64,000 bases of DNA from Tethya wilhelma. Lineage: Eukaryota; Porifera; Demospongiae; Tethyida; Tethyidae. Shown here in pieces: positions 1 to 11,262 of this stretch (position 1 is its first letter; each line of letters opens with the position of its first letter). Both the position numbers and the translations under genes were made by a program. The notes beneath the pieces are model-generated. The model was not told the DNA's origin. It ran no database searches and was given only the letters and a program-made list of their open reading frames with translations. The stretch covers positions 6,590,311-6,654,310 of the forward strand of contig CAXIPT010000002.1 in NCBI GenBank assembly GCA_964030475.1, in the 5' to 3' direction.

Positions 1-11
1 TCCTCTTTTAG
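1..11 (-). other. Candidate polypurine tract of the gypsy element
   Basis: Read on the minus strand this is CTAAAAGAGGA, a purine run just downstream of the integrase C-terminus. In LTR retrotransposons such a tract primes plus-strand DNA synthesis and abuts the 3' LTR. The LTR itself would lie just outside the left edge of the window. Position and composition are seen; the role is inferred. Confidence 0.4.
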
Positions 12-1113
12 ATTAAAACAATTAAGGTGTTACATAAATCGTTCAGGAGGGTGTGAAACGTGAGAGGATCGACGAGGTTCGGGTGGACTGGGAATAGGAG
101 GTGGAACAACATTTGTTGAGGGCATGTCAACCCAATCCACTGGAAGAAGGAAGTGTTCATGCGACAGCAGAGGTGGTTAATGTGACGGCGAACAGATGTA
201 CCATCTTCCAAATCAATCAAGAATGACATTGGGCCAAGCTTTTTAACAATAGTTCCTGGGACCCAAGTGTCGTTAGTAGGCAAAAATCGTACATAGACTA
301 AATTACCAATGTCCAGCTTGTGAGGTGCAGAATGTTTGTCACGGGGTAGTTTTTGTACTTTTTGCTTGTCCTGAACACGGTTTGATAAATCTGGTAGCAT
401 GTGGTTAAGTAGAGTACGTGGTTGTTGGCCAAACAGCAGGATAAATACCAGTGGTAGTGTGAAGAGTGTTGCAATAGGTCAGCAGAAAACAAGAAATTTG
501 GCTTTGAAGTGAGCCTTGAGTTGATTGTTTGATATGTTCTTTGAATGTTTGGACAGCTTGTTCTGCTATGCCATTTGACGAAGGATGGTAGAGAGCAGAA
601 GTAACACGACAGATACCATTGTGTTGCATAAACTCATTGAATTCAGCACTTCAGTTCCATTGTCCGTTACAAGCATTTCTGGGAGACCATGTGTTGCGTC
701 ACTTCAGTTCCATTGTCCGTTACAAGCATTTCTGGGAGACCATGTGTTACGAATAGAGTACAAAAGTGTTCAAAAGTAGTGGTGGATGTCGCAGCTGACA
801 AAGCTAGAGTGAGCGTCAACAACTATGAGAAACATTTTTCCAAGAAACGGTCCAGCATAATCCGCATTGTGGCCATTCCCATGATGAATGAATTGGAAAT
901 GAAGGTGATAGGTGTCTAGTGCATTGGCAAGCATCACACTGCTTTACTGTAGTTTTGATGTCCTTGTCCATACCTGGCCACCAGACAAAACTACGGGCTA
1001 AGCTCTTCATTCGGGAAATTCCAGGGTGTCCTTCATGAAGTTCATTCATGACACATTGACGGACCCGAGAACCCCAGAGGATGCAACGATCATGAATGCT
1101 GAGTTCAACTTGT
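8..1113 (-). pseudogene. Ty3/gypsy integrase region, frameshifted
   Basis: Three minus-strand pieces in different frames together give an integrase. The zinc-binding domain is at 816-1113: ILWGSR, ELHEGHPGISRMK, WWPGMD and CDACQ are visible, the H2C2 signature. The end of the DDE core is at 405-629 (HPSSNGIAEQ, carrying the last catalytic Glu). The basic C-terminal domain is at 8-400 (GNLVYVRF, WVPGTIVKKLGP). Integrases of this family join element cDNA to host DNA in the nucleus. The stretch 630-815, which should carry the two Asp residues, is not open and contains a roughly 50-bp direct repeat (about 650-700 and 703-740). An in-frame stop lies near the hAT junction. The copy is dead. The lineage assignment to Mag/K02A2.6 rests on memory of motif style. 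Confidence 0.85.
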
Positions 1114-1342
1114 CATTGCAGGGCCGTAGGAAGGAAATTTGTAGTGGGGAGGCTATGCTCTGACTGAAGGCCAGAGCCCCTCTAGGGGGGTCCGGGGGCA
1201 TGCCCCCCTTCCCCCCGGAAAATTTTGGCATTTTTCATTGCTGGAGATTAATTCTAAGCCAATTTTGGTGTATAAAATGACAGCTCAATTAAGTGACAAC
1301 AGCTTACAAAGTTATGTGAGAAAACAAAATAGTATGATAAAT

Positions 1343-2256
1343 GTGAGGCTCCAAGGGAAAACCGGACGTTTGGGAAATTATTGTTTTTAGAGTAAAATGC
1401 GGTTTTAGTTTATTTCGCGTTTTTGCGCGAAAATTTTTTTACTGCACGGGTGCATTGCACTACATCTCAGCATGCTCCACGCAAAATTTGAGGGGTGGAG
1501 CTGCTTCTGTTGCAGAGATATAGACCGTATTGTTCGCCCTGTTTATTTTTATTTAGTTGCTAACACGGAGAACTGTTGCTATGCTGTGCAACAGACCGTA
1601 GTGAATATTAATGAGCTAGGCAGCTGCCACAAAAATGAATTGTTTATTCGATGTTCTCAGTGCTCTATAAGCTGACTGATCTCAGAATTTTGCTACAGCA
1701 CATGGGCAGAAAGGTAAGCTAAAGCTTTACACGTGCTTGTCTAATCCAAGCGCTTACATACAGTAGCTTTCTACTCGTAAGTATTGCCTCTCCCTGTACT
1801 GCGATCGCGTACAGGTTATTTTGAGGCTTATTTTAGTTCTTGGAACTTACTATACCTAGAATCTATCTCTCTGCTAGCAAGCGCTCACCTCCTTGAGTCC
1901 AGTAGCCGTCTCCTGGGTCTTCTTTCCTAGCTACTCGCTTCTCACTAAATAATTTTAGTCCCCACGTGGCTGGCTGTGGTAATATTCAGCATGTACTGTA
2001 CATGATCTAATTAAGATACGGAGAGTATACGGACCGCCCATAGTTTATAATTACATAGCAACAGGTTTACAACTGTTTTACCAGGAAGCCACGAGTGGAG
2101 GCAGGGCTGCTTGCAAGAGCAATATCTGGAAAACTACAACAGCTATGCGCACCAAATTTTGATATGCGCTTCCTAGAAAGGCCTAGATACACATGGAATA
2201 GCTAACTCAAAATTCGCGGAAATTCCCAAACGTCCGGTTTTCGCTTGGAGCCTCAC
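1343..2256. mobile_element. Nested 914-bp element with ~40-bp inverted repeats
   Basis: The left end, GTGAGGCTCCAAGGGAAAAC, reappears inverted at 2220-2256 with few changes, and the repeats extend about 40 bp (they share CCGGACGTTTGGGAA). The flanks show a 4-bp duplication AAAT (1339-1342 and 2257-2260). It contains only an open frame of 67 codons at 1472-1675 with no recognised product. It sits inside the hAT element and so is younger. The superfamily is not assigned: a 4-bp duplication fits several. Confidence 0.6.
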
Positions 2257-2434
2257 AAATAATGAGTGTTCTACCTAGTGGGAAAAGTCAGTTAGTATAA
2301 TCAGATGGCTTAAATTCTGATCCAAAGAAGTTTTTTCTGTGATCACTACCCTCAATAAAGTCATTGGCAACAGCAATAAGATCCAGTTCGTCTGTGTGGC
2401 TCTTATGAACATGCAGGACCATCAAATTGTTGAG

Positions 2435-4524
2435 TCACTGTTGAGTCATTGTGGAATGGAGGTAGGTCTTGATATGTCGGACAGCACTAAATGATCTTTC
2501 ACTTCGTGCATTGGTTCGTGGCATTACAAGCAGAAGCAACACTAACTTACTCACCTGAGATAGTAAATCTACTTTTGCTGGTGTGCAATCACGAAAAACA
2601 GACAAAGATATCAGAAAGAGTGACTTCCTCAGTAGTCTTGAAATGCCGTGAAAATTTTCAAGTTGAGTGGAAAGCTGTAAGGAGTCAAAATCTGAGCTGT
2701 AAAAGGAAAGAACAAAGTGTAACTCTTCCTGGTAGTCTTGAGACTTAGCAGGTTTGAGGAGAAGGGTCTGTACCTTGGCATACATCTTGTACTGCTCAAA
2801 ACGATCTGAAATGCAAGAAGTAATAAGGTCAAGAGTTTCAAAATACAGAGTCCGATAGTACTCTAGCATTGTGCTAGGAAAAAAAAGGTGCTGATCCATC
2901 ATCAAAGTGACGAGGAGCCTTTCTACGACCAGGTAAAGCTGGCTCTTCAATATCAAGCTCATCAGCCGATGCACATAACCTCTTCCAGAATGATTCAAAG
3001 TTTGAATCATATCATATACTTTGCAAGGTGGTGAGGGTTGAGTGCATTACTTTCTGGCCCTCAGCTGCAGACATGTCACCCCTTTGCAGTATCCTGCTAA
3101 GATTATCTGTGTGTCTGAGTATGAGGAGACTTAGAGTCACACCAGAGAAGAAGTCGAACTTCCTCATCTGAGCAGCAACACCTTGGATCCTTGCTTTCAT
3201 TTCTATATCGTGAACAACCTCCAACGATTCATCCCAAACTTCCAAAAGAACCTTGAAATTATCGAGGATACTCTTCAATGCTTCTGCCTTCACTGTCCAC
3301 CTAGTTGGACAGAGCACACTGATTCCTGGAGAATCACTAGCTAATTCTTCCTTCAGTCGTTTGAAGGTAGCATCACGGCGTGGAGACTTCTTAACTAGTT
3401 TTGTGATCTCGTGTGTGGTGTCTAGAGCATCTAGGCATCAACTTGCACTGCCGAATGGTATCTGCACATGCTAAATTTAGTGAGTGATCATAACAGTGGG
3501 TAAATAGCGCTCTAGGCTCACCTGCATGTACTCTTGCTGCTACATCAGACATTGCTCCAGACATGGCTGAAGCTCCATCGTAGCACGGACCCCTTACTTT
3601 CGACACAGCAAGATTCAGCCTCAGAAGTACATCAGATATGACTCTGTAGAGTCTATCTGCTTCTATGGACTCAACCTGGTAGAGCCCAATGAACTCTTCA
3701 TGCGCCTCAAATCTCGGACTCACCCATATCAAACAGACTACATTCTGTTCAATGATCGCAACATCTGCTGTTTTATCGATTATGATTGTATAGAATGGAG
3801 AGTTTGGAGATCACATGCTAAGGATACGTGTAGCCATAATCTTCACAATCTCATTCAGGATGTCAGGTGAGGTATACTTGTCTGTCTTCCGCTTTATCCA
3901 TTGGCTGAGAGTGCTGTCATCCTCAGAACAAAGACTGATGAGTTGCATAAAATTGGAGTTTGTCTCATCACCATCACCACAAAATGCAATGGCTTGTCTC
4001 GAGAGAAAGTGTGCATTTGAAAGCAATTTCAAAAAGCACTTTCTACACTCCAATCGCTGCTTTGAGAGCTGAGATGAAAGCAACTCATCGATTTGGGGTG
4101 TGGTAGCTGGGAGAGTGATGGTTGCAAGCACAGCCTGTTGATGGCAATGGCTAGCCTAATGCTTGGCAGTTGCATCTTTCTAATTGGAGAATCCTGCCGT
4201 AATAAAGGACTGTTCCAAGTTGCGAACAGATTGGAGATGCCTGTTCTTAAAAGCAACTAAACAAGTGAAGCAAAAACTAAGATCTCTCTCCTCATCATAG
4301 TGGAGCCAAGGCCACCTGTCAAACCACTGTAGCTGGAAAGAACGTTTCACTATGCTGTTCTTCCCAACTTCTCTTTGTGGGAACTTGAAATGGTGTGGCT
4401 GGTCACCCACCTCTGGAATGTCACTGTGGCTATGGCTTGCCATCTTCAAACACTTGAACAGCTGATGTACATTTCCTGTTTTTCCAGCTGATGTAATTGC
4501 ATGTGTGTGCACGCGTTTAAGCAA
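2435..4524 (-). pseudogene. hAT transposase, ZMYM1/DUF4371-like, frameshifted
   Basis: Successive minus-strand pieces match the order of a ZMYM1-like hAT transposase. First comes a TTF-type zinc-finger region at 4029-4524 (FDRWPWLHYDEERDLSFCFT). A DUF4371-like part follows at 3811-4131. The catalytic region is at 3391-3732 (RGPCYDGASAMSG, THCYDHSLNLA). A further piece, beginning CPTRW, lies at 3012-3317. The C-terminal dimerisation motif is at 2435-3010 (TNARSERSFSAVRHIKTYL). At least four frame changes or stops separate these, so no functional enzyme is encoded. Transposases of this family cut and paste the element through a DDE/RNase H-fold. Family assignment is from motifs I recognise; domain limits are approximate. 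Confidence 0.8.
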
Positions 4525-4749
4525 TTATACGCCTACATCTATACAGTGATCGAATTTCCTGTCACATTCATGGCAATACCGGTAGTAAATAATAATTATA
4601 TAAATCAAGTCAGAAGTCAGTGCGCCAGTAGTAGGCTTGCTATTTATTTAAACTGTCTAGGTAAGCAGTTTAGCTACGACATGATTGGACTAAAAAAGTG
4701 GGGAGGCTGAGGCCTCCCCAGCCTCCCCTGCTCCTACGGCCCTGCATTG

Positions 4750-5345
4750 AAGGTAAGGTTTGAGTGTAGCTTCAGGGGTAGTTTGCCAACCTTTAAGTAC
4801 AAAAGTAAAGACACGAGAGTGTATGGATCACGACTCGTTGCTGTCTTGATGTCTGCTGCTTTGACTGGGTAGGAATTGAGAATATCCATTAGTAAAATAG
4901 TTTCACCAGGAATCATTGTGGAGTGACTAGCTGAGTGGCAAGTGATTAAGTGTGTTTGCATTTCAATGAGTAGATCCAGACTTATACACAATGTGGTAGT
5001 TGTAGGCGGCAAGTTTTAGTGCCTAACGTTGAATGCGAGCGGAAGCAAGTGCTGGGGTTGCTTTGTGTTCATCAAAGAGATACTGCAATGGCTATAAATT
5101 TTCGGCCGTAAAGGTATTGGTGGAAGCGTTTGACACCAAAGATAATTGCAAGTGCTTCTTTGTCTAGTTGGGCCTAGTTAAGAGTATTTCTTTTCAGCTG
5201 GAGCCAGAGAATGGGAGGCAAATGTGACAGGCATTTATGTGCCATCGTCTAACTTGTGTGAGAGAACAGCTCCAACGCCATATGGTGAAGCATCCCAGGC
5301 TCTTTGGAGGATCGTAGTGAATCAAAAGGCTCTCAGCTAGATGAG
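4750..5345 (-). pseudogene. Gypsy RNase H and linker, decayed
   Basis: This is the minus-strand stretch between the RT and the hAT insertion point. A 92-codon piece at 4734-5012 includes the pre-integrase linker pattern DIKTATSRDP. Broken fragments between 5012 and 5345 resemble the RNase H region. Several frame changes are present. It belongs to the same gypsy copy as the flanking RT and integrase pieces. Confidence 0.6.
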
Positions 5346-6366
5346 CTAGAGTGACATCTTAGCTTCCTTGAATGCTTGTTGTTGTTCAGTGCACCATGTC
5401 CACCGAGCATTTTTGTGGAGGAGTCTGTAGAGTGGGGCAAGAGTGCTGGATAAATTTGGCAAAAACTTACAGTAGTAGTTCAGCGAGCCTAAGAAGGACT
5501 TGAGTTGAGACACGTTGTGAGGGGCAGGAGCCTCATGCACGGATTGCTTTGACTTTGTCAGTTAGTGGCTGTAGGCCTTGAGCAGAGATTCTGTGTCCCA
5601 AATAGTCTACTGAGGGGAGAATGAATGCACACTTTGAGAGTTTGAGTTGGACGTTAGCCTTTTCCAGCCGATTCAGCACTTCCAGGTTGTGGAGATGTTC
5701 GTTCCTGTGATCAAGATATTGTCTAGGTACACAGTTACATGAGGAATACCTTTCAGGATGCTCTCTATAGCACGCTGGAAGATACTTGGTGCTAAAGATA
5801 CTCTGAACGGTAGGCACTTGTAGCAGTAGAGCAGGGACTACAAGCTTACAGTGAGTATTAATTGTGGTGTGTTGTTTGGATTCTTCATCAAGAGGAACCT
5901 GTTGGTAAGCATGGAGTATATCCAGTTTAGAGAATGACTTGCCACCTGACAGTGATGCAAAAAGATCCTCAATTTTGGGTAGAGGGTATGTGTCAGTCTC
6001 AGAAGCTTGGTTCACTGTAAGCTTGTAGTCCCTGCAGATCCTAACAGAGCCATCCTGTTTCACCACAGGTACTATGGGAGCGGCCCAGTCTGAAAATTCC
6101 ACACGTTCCAGTACATCCTGTTGTTCCAGTCGGTCAAGTTCATGCTCAACCTTTGATTTGAGTGCATATGGAATGGATCTGGCACGGTAGAACTTGGGTG
6201 TAGCATCTAGCTTAATGTTGAACCTGGCAGTAACTCCTACAATACAGCCCATTTTGTCTTTAAATACAGAAGGGTGACGGTCAAGAAAGGCTTGGTGAGG
6301 CTTTGGTGAAATGTTCAGCATGGAAGACCAGTCGAGTTGGATTACTCGCAGCCAATCCCGTCCCAA
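5346..6366 (-). pseudogene. Gypsy reverse transcriptase, frameshifted
   Basis: The main frame (5533-6366) begins with the protease-RT linker and shows the fingers and palm of an RT: AAPIVPVVKQDGSVRICRDY, YPLPKIEDLFASLSGGK, FSKLDILHAYQQVPL, then VDYLGHRISAQG. The middle part is out of frame. There the catalytic box reads YLDN in a neighbouring frame instead of the usual YxDD, so the second catalytic Asp is gone. The piece 5346-5540 continues into the RNase H side (LKSFLGSLNYYCKFLP, LAPLYRLLHK). RT copies element RNA into DNA in cytoplasmic particles. This copy cannot be active. Confidence 0.88.
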
Positions 6367-6433
6367 TAAACGAGGACCTTGGCCTTTGATGATGTAGAGA
6401 GGCAGTTTGTTTGCTTGATGATTGTAGTTGACT

Positions 6434-7480
6434 TCAACTGTGGTTGACCCATGTATGTTTTGAGATGAGGGTCAGTGTCGGTGCTGAGTGAGTGTCCCAA
6501 AGAGAATGGTAGGTGGTCTCACTGATGACGGTGAAAGTGGCTCCTGTATTCACTTCTGGAGAATTGTTCAACTCCATAGAGACTTGGAGTGGTTGTGGTG
6601 TCTGGTTACTGGAGGTCGAATGATACATTCCAGCAGCATATTCTGCATCAGAGGAGGACTGGGAGGTGCTTTTACAGCTGTCGGCTACAACTTCGTGGGT
6701 GCCTTTGACAGAGGAGGGGGAGTGTTTCTTGAGTCTGGAGTAGAACACCATTGCGATATGTCCTTGCTTCATACAAAAGTTGCAAGTAGCATCTTTGAAT
6801 CGGCACTTTGATTGCCAGTGTTTTCTGCCACACCTGTAGCTTGGTTTTGGGGGAGGTTGAGAAGTATGAGGGGTGTTTTTTAACTGGTCTTGGTTGTGTC
6901 TTGGGGCTTTGTCGCTGCAAGAGTTGAATATATGATGGAAGGGGTCCTTGCAGTAGTTTTGCTCCTGACTCGGCTGACGAGCCATCTTCAGGCCTTTGCT
7001 AGATGTGAGGCCCTCTTCATAGAGTAGTTTGCATTGCAGGCGGTGATCGTTGCAACCACAAACCAAGCGATCCAACAACATTTCGTTTGGAGAGTCCCAG
7101 AATCCACAGTTTTCTGAAATTTTCCGGAGAGCGGCAATGAAGCCACTGTACATTTCATCTGGATGTCGTGAAGAGAATGAAATTCCTTTCTTATAACAAT
7201 AGAAGATGTTTTAGGTGAGAGAGGATCCTTCACCAGCTTGACCAATTGAGCATAGGTTTTGGTGTTGGGTGCATCTGGCTGCACCAAATTCCTAATTAGC
7301 TGGTATGTGGGTGGACCACATACGCTGAGGAGAATAGCACGTTTCTGTTGTCGATCTGCCTTCAGCATTGTCAGCAACCTTGTTTGCAAGAAAATATTTT
7401 TCGAGATGTTCTGTATAGCAGGTCCAATCTTCTGCTTGCGGATCAAATGCACCAATGCTGTCAGGAGTTGCTGCTGCCAT
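6434..7480 (-). pseudogene. Gypsy gag and protease, frameshifted
   Basis: The start is at 7480 (MAAATPDSIGAFDP), with the capsid-like pattern CYTEHLEKYFLANK. After frame changes the gag continues (LLSVCGPPTYQLIRNL at about 7300; EFHSLHDIQM; LDRLVCGCNDHRLQCKLL). Two zinc-knuckle-like motifs follow at about 6780-6850 (CGRKHWQSKCRF, CNFCMKQGHIA). At about 6530 a protease signature reads EVNTGATFTVISE: the catalytic Asp expected before TGA is Asn. Gag coats the RNA and the protease cleaves the polyprotein. Gag motif style is that of Mag/K02A2.6 elements. The copy is broken by at least two frameshifts plus the active-site change. Confidence 0.85.
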
Positions 7481-7483
7481 GTC

Positions 7484-7504
7484 ATTTTCTCCTTGTCACC
7501 AATT
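7484..7504 (-). other. Candidate primer-binding site of the gypsy element
   Basis: On the minus strand TGGTGACAAGGAGAA (ending at 7501) begins with the TGG expected to pair with a tRNA CCA end. It lies between the gag start (7480) and an LTR-like end, TATTACA, at 7505. The position is right for a PBS. The priming tRNA was not identified. Confidence 0.4.
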
Positions 7505-7812
7505 TGTAATATCATGAGTGGTAAGGGCTTTAACAACTTCTTGTAGTATCCAAATACCAAGACAAAATACAAGAATAGAGTAGTTGCTTATTATAAAATA
7601 CAAAAAGGAGAACATCTAGAACATTCTAAAGTCACACACATCCTGTCTACACATTACTATTTATGTGCTAGACATAAAGCTAAGCATTGTATAGCACGAA
7701 GTGAAAAAGAGATAATATATCACATCACAAAAAGAAAGTTATACCTATGTTAAAATTGTAGAAGTGTGATTAACAGGAAATGCTCTAAGATAGAAGGTAA
7801 ACATCAATACAA
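7505..7812 (-). repeat. Probable 5' LTR region (outer end undefined)
   Basis: The stretch upstream of the primer-binding site in element orientation is AT-rich and non-coding, as an LTR would be. Its inner edge is set by TG at 7505-7506 (CA on the element strand). The other LTR lies outside the window, so the outer end cannot be fixed by comparison. Confidence 0.35.
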
Positions 7813-8305
7813 TTAAAATATTACTAATGAGTTCAAAGAATTATTACAAGTGTAAAAAGGCACTTCTAGCAGCAGTGGTACTCTCAGAGATTTGCTGTAT
7901 GTTGGAAGCAAAGACTGTCTGCAGGACTGGTGGGTGCCGTTCACCTTGTGTATTTCACAGTTAACTAGGAACCACTTCCCAGTTAATTGAACAACTGATC
8001 GGGACCTAGGAGTCTCACCAAATACCAATACAACAGACTTTACAGCAGCAACCCGAGATATCATTGATTGCAGCTCAGGAGGCACGTGACCTTACAACTG
8101 GGAAGAGGTCATCGGCGAACATTGGAGCGCCACAATAGATACTGCCTATATAGTGACCCCAAGTCCTGGTCAATAGGGAAGGAACTTGACTCTTTGAAGT
8201 TTCAAAGCACTGAGCTATAGAGTTATTGCTATCAAGACCAAGAGTGAATAGCCTCAGCGAACTCTTCTGTAGTGAGCAGGACACCTGGTTCCAAAGAGGC
8301 ATCAC
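7813..8305 (-). pseudogene. Non-LTR retrotransposon RT fragment
   Basis: The minus strand carries IYCGAPMFADDL at about 8110-8160. This is a reverse-transcriptase catalytic box in which FADD takes the place of YADD. After a frame change it continues SVVLVFGETPRSR and GKWFLVNCE. I recall this combination from the RT of metazoan LINE-like elements. Upstream (8075-8305) is further open frame without clear motifs. Only a few hundred bases of the polymerase remain. It could be the 3' part of a truncated insertion. No endonuclease or poly(A) tail was seen. Confidence 0.55.
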
Positions 8306-8560
8306 ATGCTATAGATTTTTTCAAGATCTGCATGTACTCATGACATTCGTGAAAGCAAGATTGAAGCCTGAGGTAAGAGGTGAGACCAGGTCGAAAAAAT
8401 AATCTGCGGGGCCTTCACATATATAATCACCTGTAAAAGTCTGAACATTGAGGGTTAGGGTGATGATTGGTTTGGACACCTTTCCATTAAACTGTCTGAC
8501 CTTCCGAAATATCTTTGATGAGTTGTTGCAAGATCTTGGAAGAAGGTAAAAAAAAAAAGA

Positions 8561-9341
8561 ATGGCAACCACCAGTAAGTCTGAAATTTCAGTGTCTATAC
8601 TGGAAGGCAACTTTGCTCAACTTCTTGCTGGAGGAGTACCCACTTCAATTTGCTTCCATTTGCAAGAGAATGGTCTTCAGTTTGATAGTTCTGTATGGAC
8701 TGCAAAGCAATCCAGAACAGGTTTTTCTGTTAGCTTCTTTTGGAAGTGCAGTGCCAGTCAAACCACTCCAGAAGCCGTTGCCAAGAAGAAGCTTAACAGA
8801 AAAATAAGAGGAAGAAAAACAAAGAGGCTTCTTGTGTTCAGCAATGCTCAGCACCAGCTACTCATCCTCCATCTACTACAGCTACGCAAGAACAAAACAA
8901 AGCTGTGGACACCCCAGTTCTGTATCCTCAGAAGATGATTCCGAAGCTATTCAACTAATAAATTGCAATGAAGTGTCTTTTAAGTGTAAGGATCAAGCCC
9001 CTGGAGTACAGTACAAAGAAGGCAAGCAGGAAGGGTGGATATACGTAAAACGAAGAAAAAGAGTAAAGAGACAGACATTTAGTGGTATTGAACATAGTGA
9101 CGACAGTGGTAGTGAACTGGATGTTGAGGGTGCTCGTGAAGTCAGGTATGAAGTGCGTAATGATGTCCCAGGCTTGTTTACTAGAAAAGGATGTACAACA
9201 AGTAGTGTACATGTTAACTGGACACCGATAAAACCTCATTCACCTATATCTTCAAGATTACGTTCCCCTACTAAAAAAATCAATGAACTCGGCTACATCA
9301 ATACAACTCTAATTTATGTTATTGTTTGTTGTTTGTTTTAG
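8561..9341 (+). pseudogene. GFSVSFFW-family protein, frameshifted copy
   Basis: The ATG at 8561 opens a frame with SVSILEGNFAQLL, VWTAKQSRTGFSVSFFW and a basic stretch (KKKLNRKIRGRKTKR). At about 8830 the frame changes and continues to 9341 with VQYKEGKQEGWIYVKRRKR, SDDSGSELDVEG, VRYEVRNDVPGLF and NWTPI. The order and motifs match the intact protein at 27366-28133, so both belong to one family. I do not recognise its function. It has no signal peptide or membrane segment, and a Lys/Arg-rich linker followed by a twice-repeated Y...PG...W-P-(V/I) pattern. The dispersed copies and TE-rich surroundings suggest a transposon-borne protein, but this is inference. Confidence 0.6.
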
Positions 9342-10709
9342 TTTTGTTTGTTTACCAGCAGCATCATCTTATGATGTCTGTCTGTCAGCCAAGCCATTGA
9401 GTCTTGGCTGTAAAGTCCATGAGAAGTTGTCTCTCAGCTCGCTTTTCAGATATCGAAGGTGAGTTCTCAGCATGTTAATCTTAAAAACCATTCAGGGGGT
9501 TCCAACTCATTGCAAGTCCTGTGTTCTTGGTGCTCTACTTGGGTCTTATTACCTATATCCACCTAGTCTTGCGGGCCAGCCCCTTTTAAGGAAAGAAAGA
9601 GTATGGTAACACCTGCATTGTTCAAAGGTCCAGGAATTTCTTGCACCGTTCAATTGGCCACAGCATGTTAGCTATACAATAGTAGTCCCCATTAGAGGTG
9701 AAGTCATTATACCACTTGTCAATTTTGATAACAGCAAAACCACACCACAATTTGCTGACAGTGCGGAACAAACTACTGACAGTAGTGTTAAATTACCAGA
9801 CTCTTCCTTTCCAGAGTCTGACTCACGAGACTAATATTCATCAGCGTAAACTTAACTTTGTAAATTCGTTATCCAACCTCACTGATGAATCACTCCCCAA
9901 GCATTTTGCTTATTGCCAAGCATGAATTTACCAGCTGTGCAGGTGTTCTCTCTACCTTTGATAGACAAGTACAACCACTCTCTACTACAGCACAGTATTA
10001 GTATGTCTGTGCGGAAGAGAACTATCAAGAAACAGCTCAATATTGTGTCTTATCTAGGCTTCTTGGAGGACTGTACCTATCATGTTAGCAAGTGTGACAT
10101 ATTAACTTTCAGTTGCCTACTTGCTCACTGGGCAGTCACTCTGGGCATTACTCCTCTTATTAGACTCCACAACTTTTGGGTAAGACTTCTAGTTGGGTGT
10201 GATGGGATAGAGAAAGATGCATCCACAGATCACGGCAGTTCCCTCAGCCTGCTAACGACCCTTCTTGCTGCATCTGTAAAACATGCAGAGCATCACGTAC
10301 CTATAGCAGAGGAGGTAGGACACACTTGACCTTTCGGTAATGAGGTCGCTAATTAATTGCAGACTGGCTTACAGGGAGATTTTTGAAGATTGCAAGCGTG
10401 ATATTCAAACTCAGCACCCTTAGTAAGAGATCACTTTATTTTTTGCTTTTTGGGCTCTCGGCAAGGAGTAATGCAAGCGTGTTGAAAAGTTAATTAACAT
10501 TCCATAGTCCAGTAGCAGGAAAACAAAGGCTCTGCAGATAAAAAAAAAGACAGGTTTCCCCCCTAAATCAATAGTGGTAAGTTTANGTGTGTGTGTGTGC
10601 ATGTGTGTGTGTGTGTGTGTTTGTTTGTTTGCAATTGCCTAAAAGTGAAATTTTATATAATTATAGGGTAATTGCCGGTTATACTGCATGCATGGGTGGA
10701 AGTGATAAT
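9342..10709. other. Unassigned stretch with short open frames and a GT repeat
   Basis: Plus-strand frames at 9698-9925 and 9913-10329 (138 codons) match no family I know and have no clear splice pattern. A GT repeat follows the N at 10586. I see no RNA gene or transposon ends here apart from the MITE starting at 10710. Confidence 0.4.
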
Positions 10710-11073
10710 CAGGGGCGTAGCTAGCATTGGGCTCGAGGGGCTCGAGCCCCCCCTTTCTTGCTGACCGGAAGTAAAATTATTACCAATTATTAGTAAATTT
10801 CTATTGTAAACGATGCCTTTGTCAGCAGTAAGCCCATACAAAATAGTTGGCTGACACTTCTTACATTGCTAGCTGTCGTTTCTGCCGTTTTCCAAGCTAC
10901 CAGCTTCTTGAATCGCTCGAAATCGCTGGATTGCACGATAGCAAAGATGGGTCAAAGGTCGGGAAATCGATCACGTGCACTAATTAGTGGGCGTGGCACC
11001 CTAAAATTTTCGCGCGCTTTGCGCGCAGAAAACATTCAGCCCCCCCTTCTTTGCAATCCTGGCTACGCCCCTG
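10710..11073. mobile_element. hAT-type MITE, 364 bp
   Basis: The termini are CAGGGGCGTAGCTAG and, inverted, CAGGGGCGTAGCCAG. The 5-bp target duplication ATAAT is at 10705-10709 and 11074-11078. There is no transposase. GC-rich subterminal runs (CCCCCC near both ends) resemble the other hAT MITEs in the window. Confidence 0.85.
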
Positions 11074-11262
11074 ATAATAGTGTAGCTAGGAGCCATAGGA
11101 GGCAAATGGCAAAAAAAAAAGTTGTTGAATGCCCTTATTATTAAGTGGGGGGCACTCAACCATGCATCGAGTGCCCCTTACTTAAGGGTGTTGTAACTAT
11201 TATGTGTTTGTGTGTATGTCATAATAATATTGTTGTTGATGCACAGTCTGCTTTGAAAATAC

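Larger units (their letters stand above)
1119..4744. mobile_element. hAT-type DNA transposon inserted in the gypsy pol gene
   Basis: The ends are inverted repeats starting CAGGGCCGTAGGA. The 5-bp target duplication CATTG lies at 1114-1118 and 4745-4749. Removing the element brings the gypsy RNase H/linker region next to the integrase zinc finger, so it inserted after the retrotransposon. It carries a broken minus-strand hAT transposase (2435-4524). Its left third is non-coding and hosts another inserted element (1343-2256). The length of 3.6 kb suits an autonomous hAT. Short GC-rich stretches next to both ends (GGGGAGGC) are typical of this element type. Confidence 0.85.

Noticed and set aside
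1046..1231. Minus-strand frame rich in Gly/Pro across the hAT left end
   Set aside because: It reads through the hAT terminus into gypsy sequence and is not a gene.
10587..10625. GT-rich stretches considered as CRISPR-like or regulatory arrays
   Set aside because: Simple microsatellites without spacers. No CRISPR array is expected in an animal genome and none was seen.
11130..11190. Small palindrome around GGGGGGCACTC and GAGTGCCCC
   Set aside because: Too short and isolated to define an element or terminator.
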